From NCBI GenBank assembly GCA_023399055.1, contig JAEWQV010000014.1:310001-374000 (forward strand): a stretch of DNA of 64,000 bases. The letters are read 5' to 3'. Shown piece after piece: positions 19,541-28,352 of this stretch. Numbering within the stretch: the stretch's first letter is position 1; every line of letters starts with the position of its first letter. This stretch comes from Bacillota bacterium (GTDB taxonomy: Bacteria > Bacillota > Clostridia > Lachnospirales > Lachnospiraceae). A program made the position numbers and the translations under genes. The notes beneath the pieces were generated by a model, which searched no databases, was not told the DNA's origin, and saw only the letters and a list, made by a program, of their open reading frames with translations.

Positions 19541-20509
19541 ATGAAGAAAAGTTTGATCGGTTTCTTAATGTTAACGGCTGTCCTATTAACAGGATGCCAA
19601 AGGAACACAGAGGAATTGCTATCCTATGAGGACACATTATCCAAACAGACTTCAGCGATGGACCAAAGAATTACGCAAAGTGATTTTATAGCAAAAGACA
19701 TAGCAGTAGTCACGGACCAAGAGAATATTGGTGGTGATGAAACTATTACAGCTGGTGCTGCCTTATTCATAAATCAAACTGACAAAGAAATAATTTATGC
19801 AGATCATGTATTTGACCAGCTATATCCTGCCAGTTTAACTAAATTAATGACTGCTTTAGTGGTATTACGTTATGGTGAATTAAATGACCTTGTTACGGTA
19901 GGACAGAATGCTACTGATATTTCTAAAATCGGAGCAAAAGTATGTGGCTACAAGGAGGGAGACACCATAACGCTTGAAGCGTTATTATACAGTCTGATTG
20001 TTTATTCTGGAAATGATGCTGCAATTGCTATTGCAGAACATGTTGGCAGCAATGAAGAGAACTTTGTCAGCCTGATGAATAAAGAAGCTCTAAAAATCGG
20101 TGCAGTTCATTCCAATTTTGTTAATTCCCATGGCTTGCAGAAAGAGGAACAGTTAGTTACTGCATATGATATTTATTTGATTATGCAAGAACTGTTATCC
20201 TATGATACTTTTAAAACCATCCTTGGGACCGATTCTTATACGGCAATCTATCATGATAAAGAAGGTGTTGAAAAACAAAAGACCTTTACTTCAACAAACC
20301 CTTACAAGGAAGACAATGGAACAGCAGCTGGTGAGCTTACAATACTTGGAGGCTTAGCAGGTTCTACTAATAAAGCAGGTCATTGTCTCATATTATATAG
20401 TAAGGACCAGGATAATAAGGAGTATATTTCTATACTTTTAAAGGTTAAAGACAGTGATTCTATGTATGCACAGATGAATTCCCTGCTTTTATCAACTTCG
20501 ACAAAATAG
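19541..20509 (+). CDS. D-Ala-D-Ala carboxypeptidase family lipoprotein, KTG motif degenerate
   Basis: 322 aa from ATG 19541 (AGGAGAG upstream). Signal peptide with lipobox LLTGC, so a lipoprotein. Peptidase S11 (DacA/DacF) motifs: S98-L-T-K101, S156-G-N158. At the place of the third motif, normally K-T/S-G ahead of xTxxAGxCL, the sequence reads GG-L272-A-G-STNKAGHCL, so the oxyanion/substrate lysine is missing. A two-base change would be needed to make lysine here (TTA). The enzyme may be inactive, altered in specificity, or a binding protein. A terminator overlaps its stop codon. Confidence 0.85.
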   Translation: MKKSLIGFLMLTAVLLTGCQRNTEELLSYEDTLSKQTSAMDQRITQSDFIAKDIAVVTDQENIGGDETITAGAALFINQTDKEIIYADHVFDQLYPASLTKLMTALVVLRYGELNDLVTVGQNATDISKIGAKVCGYKEGDTITLEALLYSLIVYSGNDAAIAIAEHVGSNEENFVSLMNKEALKIGAVHSNFVNSHGLQKEEQLVTAYDIYLIMQELLSYDTFKTILGTDSYTAIYHDKEGVEKQKTFTSTNPYKEDNGTAAGELTILGGLAGSTNKAGHCLILYSKDQDNKEYISILLKVKDSDSMYAQMNSLLLSTSTK

Positions 20510-20529
20510 CAGGAGATGTTCCTGCTTTT
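20509..20529 (+). terminator. Terminator after the carboxypeptidase gene
   Basis: GCAGGA / TCCTGC hairpin followed by TTTTAT, beginning in the TAG stop codon. Confidence 0.75.
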
Positions 20530-20720
20530 ATCGTCTGAAAAACGAAAGAAAAGAAATAAATTATCGGATTATTTCATGTTGAAACAGGAAATTAATAGTT
20601 GTTTTTCGGTAATATTTGTACTATAATATTCTTATAAATTAATATTTTTATCAATATTGTACAACTTAATAACTGGCACCGCACAACTTATGTTGCGCCC
20701 ACCATAAGGAGGAGATTACA

Positions 20721-21140
20721 ATGATACAGATTATTTCAGGTGAAAAAGGTAAGGGTAAAACCAAAATCCTTATTGACAAAGCGAATACTGAAGTGAGAGC
20801 CGCTAAAGGAAGCATTGTTTATCTTGACAAAAGCAACAAGCATATGTATGAATTGAGTAATAAAATCCGACTTGAGAATGTACGAGATTATTTTATTGAG
20901 AACGATAGTGAATTTGTTGGTTTTTTAAGTGGTATTATATCTGGAAATCATGATCTTCAGGCGGTATATCTTGATAGTTTCCTCAAAATAGCTTATGTAA
21001 ATGATAATAATTTTGAAGCAGTCTACTCAAAAATTGAGAAGCTGTCTGAAAAATTTAATGTTGATTTCATTTTAAGTATTTCATTAAATGATAATCAGCT
21101 TCCAGAAAACGTGAAAAAGAATGTAATTGTATCCCTGTAA
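20721..21140 (+). CDS. Small P-loop protein of unknown function
   Basis: 139 aa. N-terminal GEKGKGKT (residues 7-14) is a P-loop; a second region LQAVYLDSFLKIA could be Walker B. No other domain, membrane segment or signal. It has AAGGAGGAG before ATG 20721 and is bounded by terminators on both sides (20509 and 21161), so it is probably transcribed alone. Similar small nucleotide-binding proteins occur in clostridia, but I do not know a function. Confidence 0.7.
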   Translation: MIQIISGEKGKGKTKILIDKANTEVRAAKGSIVYLDKSNKHMYELSNKIRLENVRDYFIENDSEFVGFLSGIISGNHDLQAVYLDSFLKIAYVNDNNFEAVYSKIEKLSEKFNVDFILSISLNDNQLPENVKKNVIVSL

Positions 21141-21160
21141 TGATACTTCATAAACGATAA

Positions 21161-21194
21161 AGGAGCGTTCGTTTTAACGACGCTCCTATTTTTT
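21161..21194. terminator. Terminator between P-loop gene and DUF378 gene
   Basis: AGGAGCG / CGCTCCT stem with inner CGTT/AACG pair and a T-run on the plus strand. It lies between convergent genes and can serve both. Confidence 0.85.
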
Positions 21195-21199
21195 ACCCA

Positions 21200-21397
21200 T
21201 TAATCATTTCTAAGTCTTCCGAAGAAGCTTAAAGCATATAGACCTGACACACCAACTAAGGAATATACAATTCTGCTCGCTAAAGTCATATCTCCAAAAA
21301 TCGTTGCAACTAAATCGAAGCTGAAAAAGCCAATTAGGCCCCAATTGATTGCACCTACTACAACTAATATGAGCGCAATGTAATCCAATGTTTTCAT
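21200..21397 (-). CDS. DUF378 small membrane protein
   Basis: 65 aa with two transmembrane segments. The start MKTLDYIALILVVVGAINWG and the G-L-YALSFF end match the DUF378 family, small membrane proteins of unknown function in many bacteria. AAAGGAGG precedes the ATG on the minus strand. Convergent with the P-loop gene and divergent from the HlyD-like gene. Confidence 0.85.
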   Translation of the reverse strand: MKTLDYIALILVVVGAINWGLIGFFSFDLVATIFGDMTLASRIVYSLVGVSGLYALSFFGRLRND

Positions 21398-21645
21398 AAC
21401 GAACCTCCTTTATGAATAAGTTAGAATTTTCTGTTGCTTATCCGATAAGTAAGCAATTAATAATAGAAATTGCTTCTGCATATAGAATAACCATTTTTCA
21501 AATTATTATTCAAAAATAGATAGCATAGGACTTTTTTCGGAGTTTCTTGACGAAGAAAAAGTAAAAAAACTATTTAAAAATAGTTCGTTTATCAGTATAA
21601 TACTACTAATGATATCTACAAATAACAGTATCTGGAGGTGCAGTC

Positions 21646-23034
21646 TTGAGTGGCTCAAATAAGGTTGTAAGATTCAAGAAGCGAAAAACAATAAATATTG
21701 GTATCATTGTTTTTTTAATTTTGTTTGTATATATAGCATTTAATGTAGTAATTTATTTTACAAAAGAAAAGTTGTCAATTTATGAGGTTCATGAGGGTAC
21801 AACGGTAATTGATAACCATTTTACGGGGCTTATTGTACGTGACGAGAAAGTATTCACCTCACATCAGGCTGGATTTATTACATATTTTCAAAAAGAGGGT
21901 GCAAGAGTTGCAAAGAATAGTGATATCTATTCTGTGGACGAAGTAGGACAACTTAACCAGTTGATGTCAGATGAGGATATAGCGATTACTATGCCCGAAC
22001 GCAGTAAAGCAGAAATCAAACGTAATATACGTGATTTTGAAAAGGCTTTTAGTGACACGAACTACTCCAAGGTCTATGACTTTAAAGAGGATGCACAAAG
22101 TACGGTACTTGACATACTCAACACAGCAGTTGTAACCCAAGGTCTTGACTTGCTTGAAGAATCAGGCATTACGTTTAACTATGATCTTATAGAGTCTCCT
22201 GAGAGTGGAGTTATTTCTTACTATCTGGATTCTTTTGAATCAATCACACCTCAAACTATTACTGCTGAAATGTTTGATACACAAAAATATAATAGAGTCA
22301 GTCTACGAAAAACTGAGATGCAGCCACAGGACACCCCTATTTATAAAATCATAACTTCTGATACCTGGAAATTAATATTGCCATTAACTCAAATACAGTA
22401 TGAAAAATTAGATGGAAGAGTAAGTGTCAACTTGACCGTTTTGGAAGATGACTTTCAAATGAAAGCCGCTTTATCTCTCTTTAAAATAGAAAGCAATTAC
22501 TATGCAGAACTTACGATGGACAAGTATCTATCTAATTATCTTGAGGAACGCTATCTTGATGTAGAAGTGGATTTTGATTCAGAAAAGGGACTTAAAATAC
22601 CGATTACTTCCATTGTAGAAAAAGATGTTACTTTAGTTCCCAAAGAATATATGGGACAAGGAGCCAATAGCGAAGAGGAAGGTTTAACTATTAAAACTTT
22701 ACGTGATAATGGGGAGATTATCTATACCTTTCAGAAAATAGATATCCTTTTTGAAGACGATGTATATCTTTATCTCGATAAGAATGTGTTTCCGGTTGGT
22801 ACAATAATCATGTCGACGTCTTCACCAAATGATGAGTATACGATTACAGAGGTAAGGCAATTAACAGGGGTATACAACGTTAACCTTGGCTATGCTGTCT
22901 TTAAACGAATTGATATTGTATCAAAGACAGAGGATTATTGCATTATAGATAAGAACACAAAGAATGGCTTAGCTGCTTACGATCAGATTGCTCTTGTTGG
23001 GTCTACTGCTGTAGAGCAAGCGATTATTTACTAA
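21646..23034 (+). CDS. HlyD-like membrane-anchored adaptor protein
   Basis: 462 aa from TTG 21646 (GGAGGTG upstream, 7-nt spacing). Short basic cytoplasmic start, one transmembrane helix (about 16-36), then an extracytoplasmic part with a lipoyl/barrel-sandwich-like segment (GLIVRDEKVFTSHQAGFITYFQKEGARVAKNSDIYSVD) and a central helical stretch, the pattern of periplasmic adaptor/HlyD proteins. No ABC or RND transporter is adjacent. Homologues sit upstream of yggS-sepF in Lachnospiraceae, suggesting an envelope or division role; function not known. Confidence 0.7.
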   Translation: MSGSNKVVRFKKRKTINIGIIVFLILFVYIAFNVVIYFTKEKLSIYEVHEGTTVIDNHFTGLIVRDEKVFTSHQAGFITYFQKEGARVAKNSDIYSVDEVGQLNQLMSDEDIAITMPERSKAEIKRNIRDFEKAFSDTNYSKVYDFKEDAQSTVLDILNTAVVTQGLDLLEESGITFNYDLIESPESGVISYYLDSFESITPQTITAEMFDTQKYNRVSLRKTEMQPQDTPIYKIITSDTWKLILPLTQIQYEKLDGRVSVNLTVLEDDFQMKAALSLFKIESNYYAELTMDKYLSNYLEERYLDVEVDFDSEKGLKIPITSIVEKDVTLVPKEYMGQGANSEEEGLTIKTLRDNGEIIYTFQKIDILFEDDVYLYLDKNVFPVGTIIMSTSSPNDEYTITEVRQLTGVYNVNLGYAVFKRIDIVSKTEDYCIIDKNTKNGLAAYDQIALVGSTAVEQAIIY

Positions 23035-23052
23035 AAGAAAGGGACTTGCCTT

Positions 23053-23808
23053 ATGATGAAAGAAAATATACTAGAAATTGAACAGAGGATTCAAAAGGCT
23101 TGTGAAAGAGCAGGACGCAGTCGTAGTGAAGTTACCTTGATTGCAGTTAGTAAAACAATGCCGAATGAGAAATTAGTAGAAGCTTATCATTTAGGAATGA
23201 GGAGCTTTGGCGAAAATAAGGTGCAAGAACTTGTTCAAAAGTATGAAGATTTATCACCGGAATTCGATACTAGTACGGAATGGCATATGATAGGACATTT
23301 ACAACGAAATAAAGTGAAATATATTGTAAATAAAGCAACATTAATTCATTCGGTAGATTCTATCCGTTTGGCAGAGCAAATTAGCCAGGAGGCTATTAAG
23401 CAGGATGTAGTATGCGATATATTGCTGGAAGTGAATATAGCGGATGAAGATACAAAATACGGAGCAACCATTGATGAGGTTCCAGCACTACTTGATGAAG
23501 TCTTACAACTTAAAAATATTAGGGTACGTGGACTCATGACAGTCGCACCATATACAGACAATCCTGAAAAAAATAGGGAGTATTTTAAGAAATTGCGACA
23601 ATTATATGTTGACATAAAATCAAAAAACAATGATAATAACTGTAATGGAAGTATTATAGAAGAGACAGCCCATAGATATAACCTGAATAATTTTAATGTT
23701 CTGTCCATGGGTATGACGGGTGATTTCGAGATTGCAATCGAAGAAGGTGCAACGATAATACGTGTTGGGACAGGTATTTTCGGTGAGAGAGACTATTCTA
23801 AATCATAG
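23053..23808 (+). CDS. PLP homeostasis protein YggS/YlmE
   Basis: 251 aa. PLP-binding alanine-racemase-like TIM barrel without racemase activity; buffers pyridoxal phosphate. Seen: the PLP lysine in LIAVSKTMPNEK, FGENKVQEL, WHMIGHLQRNKVKYI, and the C-terminal SMGMTGDFEIAIEEGATIIRVGTGIFG. First of yggS-sepF-ylmH, the conserved division-cluster order of Firmicutes. Start ATG ATG at 23053/23056. Confidence 0.95.
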   Translation: MMKENILEIEQRIQKACERAGRSRSEVTLIAVSKTMPNEKLVEAYHLGMRSFGENKVQELVQKYEDLSPEFDTSTEWHMIGHLQRNKVKYIVNKATLIHSVDSIRLAEQISQEAIKQDVVCDILLEVNIADEDTKYGATIDEVPALLDEVLQLKNIRVRGLMTVAPYTDNPEKNREYFKKLRQLYVDIKSKNNDNNCNGSIIEETAHRYNLNNFNVLSMGMTGDFEIAIEEGATIIRVGTGIFGERDYSKS

Positions 23809-23833
23809 TATAGATAGATAGGAGAATGGACGA

Positions 23834-24406
23834 ATGTCTAATATTTTTAAAAATTTTCTTGATTCCATGAAATTAACCGAAGATGAAGATGACTATGAAG
23901 ATTATTTAAGTCAAGAGGCAGAGAAGGAAGAAAAGAGAGCCAAACGTTTAGAGAAAAAGGAAGCAAAGCACATTAAATATGAAGAACCGCAAGTAAAACA
24001 GTCAGTTTCTTTACAGTCACCATCTGTTATGAATGACTATAAGAAAGAAAGGGTTGCTAAGATGGAAAAAAGTACAGCAAACAAAGTTGTACCGATCCGG
24101 ACGACTTCAAAGGGTCTTGAGGTTTGTATTATGAAGCCAACAACTTTTGAGGATTCTCAAGAAATATGTGACATGCTATTAACCGGTAGGGCAATCGTTA
24201 TTAATTTGGAAGGTTTTGATGATAAGCTGGCACAGAGAACCATGGACTTTATCTCTGGCTCTGTTTACGCGATCAATGGTAAGCTTCATCGAATTTCAAA
24301 TTGTATCTTCATTGTTTCCCCTGATACAATTGATATCTCCGGTGATTATTCCGATATCATTCAAGCGCAAGGGTTTGAACCACCAACCTTCCACTCAAAG
24401 TTTTAA
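23834..24406 (+). CDS. sepF: Cell division protein SepF
   Basis: 190 aa. N-terminal amphipathic membrane anchor (MSNIFKNFLDSMKL), a charged linker rich in E and K, and the C-terminal SepF/DUF552 domain (CIMKPTTFEDSQEICDMLLTGRAIVINLEGFDDKLAQRTMDFISGSVYAINGKLHRISNCIFIVSP) that polymerises and binds FtsZ. Anchors the Z ring alongside FtsA. AGGAGAATGG site before ATG 23834. Confidence 0.96.
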   Translation: MSNIFKNFLDSMKLTEDEDDYEDYLSQEAEKEEKRAKRLEKKEAKHIKYEEPQVKQSVSLQSPSVMNDYKKERVAKMEKSTANKVVPIRTTSKGLEVCIMKPTTFEDSQEICDMLLTGRAIVINLEGFDDKLAQRTMDFISGSVYAINGKLHRISNCIFIVSPDTIDISGDYSDIIQAQGFEPPTFHSKF

Positions 24407-24409
24407 CAT

Positions 24410-25183
24410 ATGATGAACATAGAAAAAGAAGAACAGTTTCTTCGAAAACGGCTACAGGATTTAGCGAATACAGCATATAACAGAGGAATTTGTGTATTTA
24501 CCGATTTTCTAAACCTGAATGAGCAAAACATAGCATTCAGCCTCAAACATGAATTGCCAAGGATAAAGTATTTTACTAACGGAGGTTTTAACGAAGCCGA
24601 GAGAAAAATACTTTGTTTTTGCGAAGACGAACTTATTGGGGAGAATGATATAGCCTATCCTATCGCTTGTATAAAAGTAGAACCTCTGAATCAAAAGTTT
24701 AGCGATAACTTAAATCATCGTGATTTCCTAGGCGCTGTACTTAATCTTGGTATTGAACGTACTAAAATTGGTGATATCATAATTGACACCAATGAAGGTT
24801 ATCTATTTGTTCACAAGGGCATTAGTGAATTTATTATGGAGGAACTTACCCGTGTAAAGCACACGCAGGTTAAAACCTCGCTTATGGACAAGCAGGAGTT
24901 TCATTATCAGCCTAAAGTAAAAGAAGTGACAGGTACTGTTTCGTCTGTTCGACTGGACAGCATTTTATCTGTGGCTTTCAACACCTCCAGAAGTAGCTTG
25001 TCCGGATTGATTGAAGGTGGTAAGGTTTCCGTTGGTGGTAAATTAATTATTTCCAACAGTTACAATCTAAAGGAAAATGATATTGTTTCGGTTCGAGGTA
25101 TGGGAAAGTTTAAATATATAGGTACTTCCTATCAAACAAAAAAGGGTAGATATTCGGTAAAAGTTCATTTATATACTACATAA
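24410..25183 (+). CDS. S4-domain RNA-binding protein YlmH
   Basis: 257 aa. An N-terminal and central conserved part (FTDFLNLNEQNIAF; HRDFLGAVLNLGIERTKIGDI) and a C-terminal S4 RNA-binding domain (about 180-245: RLDSILSVAFNTSRSSLSGLIEGGKVSVGGK). Starts 3 bp after sepF with ATG ATG and no clear ribosome site, so it is probably translationally coupled. YlmH proteins have been linked to ribosome rescue; the family role is still being defined. Confidence 0.9.
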   Translation: MMNIEKEEQFLRKRLQDLANTAYNRGICVFTDFLNLNEQNIAFSLKHELPRIKYFTNGGFNEAERKILCFCEDELIGENDIAYPIACIKVEPLNQKFSDNLNHRDFLGAVLNLGIERTKIGDIIIDTNEGYLFVHKGISEFIMEELTRVKHTQVKTSLMDKQEFHYQPKVKEVTGTVSSVRLDSILSVAFNTSRSSLSGLIEGGKVSVGGKLIISNSYNLKENDIVSVRGMGKFKYIGTSYQTKKGRYSVKVHLYTT

Positions 25184-25227
25184 ATCCAAAATACATTTCA
25201 TTTACAATGAGAAGATAAGGAGGAAGG

Positions 25228-25264
25228 CATAACCTCATCGATTTGATGCGGTTATGTATTTTTT
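25228..25264 (+). terminator. Hairpin with T-run abutting the aroB start
   Basis: CATAACC / GGTTATG arms with an inner CATC/GATG pair, then TATTTTTT running straight into the aroB ATG at 25265. Looks like an intrinsic terminator for the sepF operon or an attenuator. The only good ribosome site (AAGGAGG, 25217-25223) lies upstream of the hairpin. Confidence 0.7.
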
Positions 25265-26353
25265 ATGAATAATCAGATAATAGTAAATTATGAGAACAAA
25301 CCCGCATATGAAATTCTATTAAAACCCGATTTTAGTGATCTTTCACAAGCACTCCTGGCTATGGGATTAGAAGGAAGAAAGTTAATGATAATATCTGACA
25401 GTAATGTTGCCAGGTACCATTTAAATGAAGTTGCTGAACTTGTTCGTGAAGTTTCTGCTTTAACCCATACATTTGTGTTTCCAGCAGGCGAAGCACATAA
25501 AAATCTAGATACTGTTAATCTGTGTTACGAGGAATTAATTAAATCTAGTTTTGATCGAAATGATGTTTTAATTGCGCTTGGTGGTGGTGTTGTCGGTGAT
25601 TTAACTGGGTTTGTGGCTGCGACCTATTTAAGAGGTATTCGATTTATTCAGGTACCAACTACTTTACTTTCTATGGTTGATTCAAGTATTGGCGGTAAAA
25701 CCGGTGTAGATTATAAAGCATATAAGAATATGGTCGGAGCCTTTCATCAGCCGAAATTAGTTTATATGAATATAGCAAGCTTAAATACCTTGTCGGAGGC
25801 AGAGTATTTTTCTGGAATGGGTGAAATAATAAAGCATGGATTGATTAAAGATTCTAGGTATTACGCTTGGATTAAGGCAAATTATGATGGTATTGTAAAA
25901 AAAGATCTAAGTACGTTACAGGATTTGATTTATCATAGTTGTCAGATTAAGAGACAGGTAGTAGAGAACGATCCTAAGGAAAAGGGAGAAAGAGCACTAC
26001 TTAATTTTGGGCATACCATTGGACATTCCGTTGAAAAGTTAATGAATTTTAAACTGCTTCATGGAGAGTGTGTCTGTCTAGGAATGGCTGCAGCAGCTTA
26101 TCTTTCTTATAAAAGGACCTATCTAACCCAAACGGAATATCAAGACATTCTTGAATGTATTAGCCTGTTCTTTCAACCCATTAAAGTGGAAGGGCTAGCG
26201 GCTGAACAAGTATATGAAGTTACGAAACTTGATAAAAAGATGGACTCTACTAAAATTAGATTTATCTTATTGCAGGGTATTGGTAATTCCATAATTGACA
26301 CCAGTGTGACAAAAGAAGAGATGCTGGAAGCAATTGGAGAAATACTACTATAA
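25265..26353 (+). CDS. aroB: 3-dehydroquinate synthase
   Basis: 362 aa. Second step of the shikimate pathway, NAD- and metal-dependent. Seen: DVLIALGGGVVGDLTGFVAATYLRGIRFIQVPTTLLSMVDSSIGGKTGVD, GEIIKHGLI, and metal ligands in LLNFGHTIGHSVE and LLHGECVCLGM. An in-frame TGA at 25244 fixes the start at ATG 25265, about 40 nt from the nearest good ribosome site, with a hairpin in between. No other aro genes are nearby. Confidence 0.96.
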   Translation: MNNQIIVNYENKPAYEILLKPDFSDLSQALLAMGLEGRKLMIISDSNVARYHLNEVAELVREVSALTHTFVFPAGEAHKNLDTVNLCYEELIKSSFDRNDVLIALGGGVVGDLTGFVAATYLRGIRFIQVPTTLLSMVDSSIGGKTGVDYKAYKNMVGAFHQPKLVYMNIASLNTLSEAEYFSGMGEIIKHGLIKDSRYYAWIKANYDGIVKKDLSTLQDLIYHSCQIKRQVVENDPKEKGERALLNFGHTIGHSVEKLMNFKLLHGECVCLGMAAAAYLSYKRTYLTQTEYQDILECISLFFQPIKVEGLAAEQVYEVTKLDKKMDSTKIRFILLQGIGNSIIDTSVTKEEMLEAIGEILL

Positions 26354-26504
26354 AATGTTTTAAGCATCAAAAGCCATTTAATTCTTTGTAAGCTGAATAA
26401 GCCTGTATATACAGTCATATTCATTCGTTAAAGTTTATTAAGGCTTTTTTAAATCATTTTAAATATTGTTATAATAAGTCATATACATAGGCATGGAGGA
26501 AAAT

Positions 26505-27224
26505 ATGAAGGAACGAATGAAGCATCTCATTTTATTTATCGTATTAATTGCAATTGATCAGGTATCAAAATACTGGGTTAGAACAGACTTAATCAACCGT
26601 GATTCCCTGCCAATCATCCCGGATGTATTAAAGCTTCAATATCATACTAATACCGGTGCAGTATGGGGTATTATGGGTGGAAAGGTTGAGTTTTTAAGAA
26701 TATTTACACTTATCGTGCTGGTATTGATTCTATTCTTTTATACTAGAATTCCTAGAGAAAAAAGATTTAGACCATTGTCAATTATCATAGTTTTTATCCT
26801 TGCTGGTGCAGTAGGAAACTTAATCGATCGTTTCGCACTAGGTCATGTAGTTGACTTTATTTACTTTGAATTAATTAATTTCCCTCTGTTTAACTTTGCT
26901 GATATATGTCTTACAGTTTCTTCTGTCTTGCTCTTTATTTTAGCTATTTTCTATTATAAGGATGAAGATTTTGCATTTTTGGATCAGATGTTTCGTAGAA
27001 AGAAGAAGGATACAGAGACAAAAGAAGACAATAGTGATGAGGGTAAAGAAGTTTTAGAAGAGGATTTTGAGATAATTGATGTAAAAAAGGCTGAGGTTAA
27101 TATAGAGGAAGCTAAGGGTAAGGAAGCAAAAGAGGATATAGCGAAAATAGAAGCACAGGAAAAAGAAGCAGAAGAACAAGAAGCAGAAGAACAAGAAGCA
27201 GAAGTAAAAGAGGCTGAAGAATAA
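26505..27224 (+). CDS. lspA: Lipoprotein signal peptidase with acidic low-complexity tail
   Basis: 239 aa from ATG 26505 (GGAGGA just upstream; an in-frame ATG at 26493 overlaps that site). Residues 1-160 are a complete LspA: four membrane helices, IDQVSKYWV, HTNTGAVWG, GNLIDRFALGHVVDF and NFADICL with both catalytic aspartates. Cuts diacylglyceryl-prolipoproteins. Normal LspA is about 150-170 aa; here about 75 more residues form a tail of E, K, A and Q repeats (EEQEAEEQEAEVKEAEE). The repeat pattern continues past the stop codon in the same frame. The tail should be cytoplasmic and probably does not affect catalysis. Confidence 0.93.
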   Translation: MKERMKHLILFIVLIAIDQVSKYWVRTDLINRDSLPIIPDVLKLQYHTNTGAVWGIMGGKVEFLRIFTLIVLVLILFFYTRIPREKRFRPLSIIIVFILAGAVGNLIDRFALGHVVDFIYFELINFPLFNFADICLTVSSVLLFILAIFYYKDEDFAFLDQMFRRKKKDTETKEDNSDEGKEVLEEDFEIIDVKKAEVNIEEAKGKEAKEDIAKIEAQEKEAEEQEAEEQEAEVKEAEE

Positions 27225-27295
27225 AAAACAGAAGTAAAAGAAGCTGAAGAAAATGAAGTTGAAGAATAAGAAACAGAATAAAAAGATGCTGAATA
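27162..27295 (+). repeat. Degenerate 15-bp/GAA-rich repeat tract crossing the lspA stop
   Basis: Units like CAAGAAGCAGAAGAA repeat in the lspA tail, then continue in frame after TAA 27222-27224 with three further in-frame stops (TAA, TAA, TAG), each one base away from a GAA or CAA codon. Confidence 0.75.
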
Positions 27296-27390
27296 GTTAC
27301 GAGCTTCTTATGTTTTAAAAAATGAAAATAACTTGTTCTAATTAATAGATAGATTTGGAATGTTAGAGGTACGAAAGGATAGCATGATTC

Positions 27391-28347
27391 ATGGAAGAAG
27401 AATTCGAATTAGAGGGTGAGCAGGAACAAACCCTTGAATTTATCGTAGAAGAAGACAATCATGGTGTTCGAATCGATAAGTATTTGTCCATTATCCAAAC
27501 AGACCTTTCCCGTAGTTATATTCAAAGGCTAATTGAGGAACAAAGGGTAATTGCTGATGATAAACCTGTAAAGGCGAATTTAAAGGTCAAAATGGGTATG
27601 AGGGTAAGTATATTACTACCAGAGCTAAGGGAGACAGAAATCTTACCAGAAGACATTCCATTGAATGTTTTATATGAAGATAAAGATGTCATTGTCATAA
27701 ATAAACCCAAGGGTATGGTGGTTCATCCAGCGCCTGGTCATTATACTGGAACCTTGGTAAACGCTTTATTATTTCATTGCCGTGATGAGCTATCCGGTAT
27801 TAATGGTGTTATGCGCCCTGGAATTGTTCATCGTATTGATCGTGATACCACCGGTGTATTAATTGCTTGTAAGAATGATAAAGCTCATCAATTTATAGCG
27901 GATCAGCTTAAGGTACATTCTATCACGCGAAAATATGAAGCGATTGTTTACCGTACGTTTAAAGAGGATAGCGGCAGGGTAGATGCACCCATTGGACGTG
28001 ATCCAAAAGATCGAAAAAAAATGGCAATCAATTATAAGAATGGTAAATCCGCAATTACGAATTACCAGGTAATTGAGAATCTTAATCAAAAATATGCATT
28101 GGTGGAGTGTTCCCTGGAAACAGGTCGAACACATCAAATTAGAGTTCATATGGCAAGTCTTCATCACCCTTTGATTGGAGATACCGTATATGGAGCTATC
28201 AAGGACCCATTTCATTTAGAAGGACAAACCTTACATGCAAAGGTATTAGGTTTTATTCATCCTACAACAAAGGAATATATGGAGTTTCAAGCACCTTTAC
28301 CTGACTATTTTATAGAGCTTTTGGACAAATTAAGACGCAAGGGGTAA
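27391..28347 (+). CDS. rluD: RluD-family 23S rRNA pseudouridine synthase
   Basis: 318 aa. N-terminal S4 domain (about 18-75: VRIDKYLSIIQTDLSRSYIQRLIEEQRV) and RluA-type catalytic domain with HRIDRDTTG, catalytic D150. Also NKPKGMVVHPAPGH and LETGRTHQIRVHM. Makes pseudouridines in 23S rRNA; the exact target (RluD or YlyB-type) cannot be told from sequence alone. Downstream of lspA, the standard Firmicutes order. Acidic N-terminal 15 residues resemble the nearby lspA tail in composition. Confidence 0.92.
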   Translation: MEEEFELEGEQEQTLEFIVEEDNHGVRIDKYLSIIQTDLSRSYIQRLIEEQRVIADDKPVKANLKVKMGMRVSILLPELRETEILPEDIPLNVLYEDKDVIVINKPKGMVVHPAPGHYTGTLVNALLFHCRDELSGINGVMRPGIVHRIDRDTTGVLIACKNDKAHQFIADQLKVHSITRKYEAIVYRTFKEDSGRVDAPIGRDPKDRKKMAINYKNGKSAITNYQVIENLNQKYALVECSLETGRTHQIRVHMASLHHPLIGDTVYGAIKDPFHLEGQTLHAKVLGFIHPTTKEYMEFQAPLPDYFIELLDKLRRKG

Positions 28348-28352
28348 ATTCG

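Noticed and set aside
27225..27295. Separate short gene after lspA
   Set aside because: Contains several in-frame stops and no start with a ribosome site; it is the decayed continuation of the lspA tail repeats.
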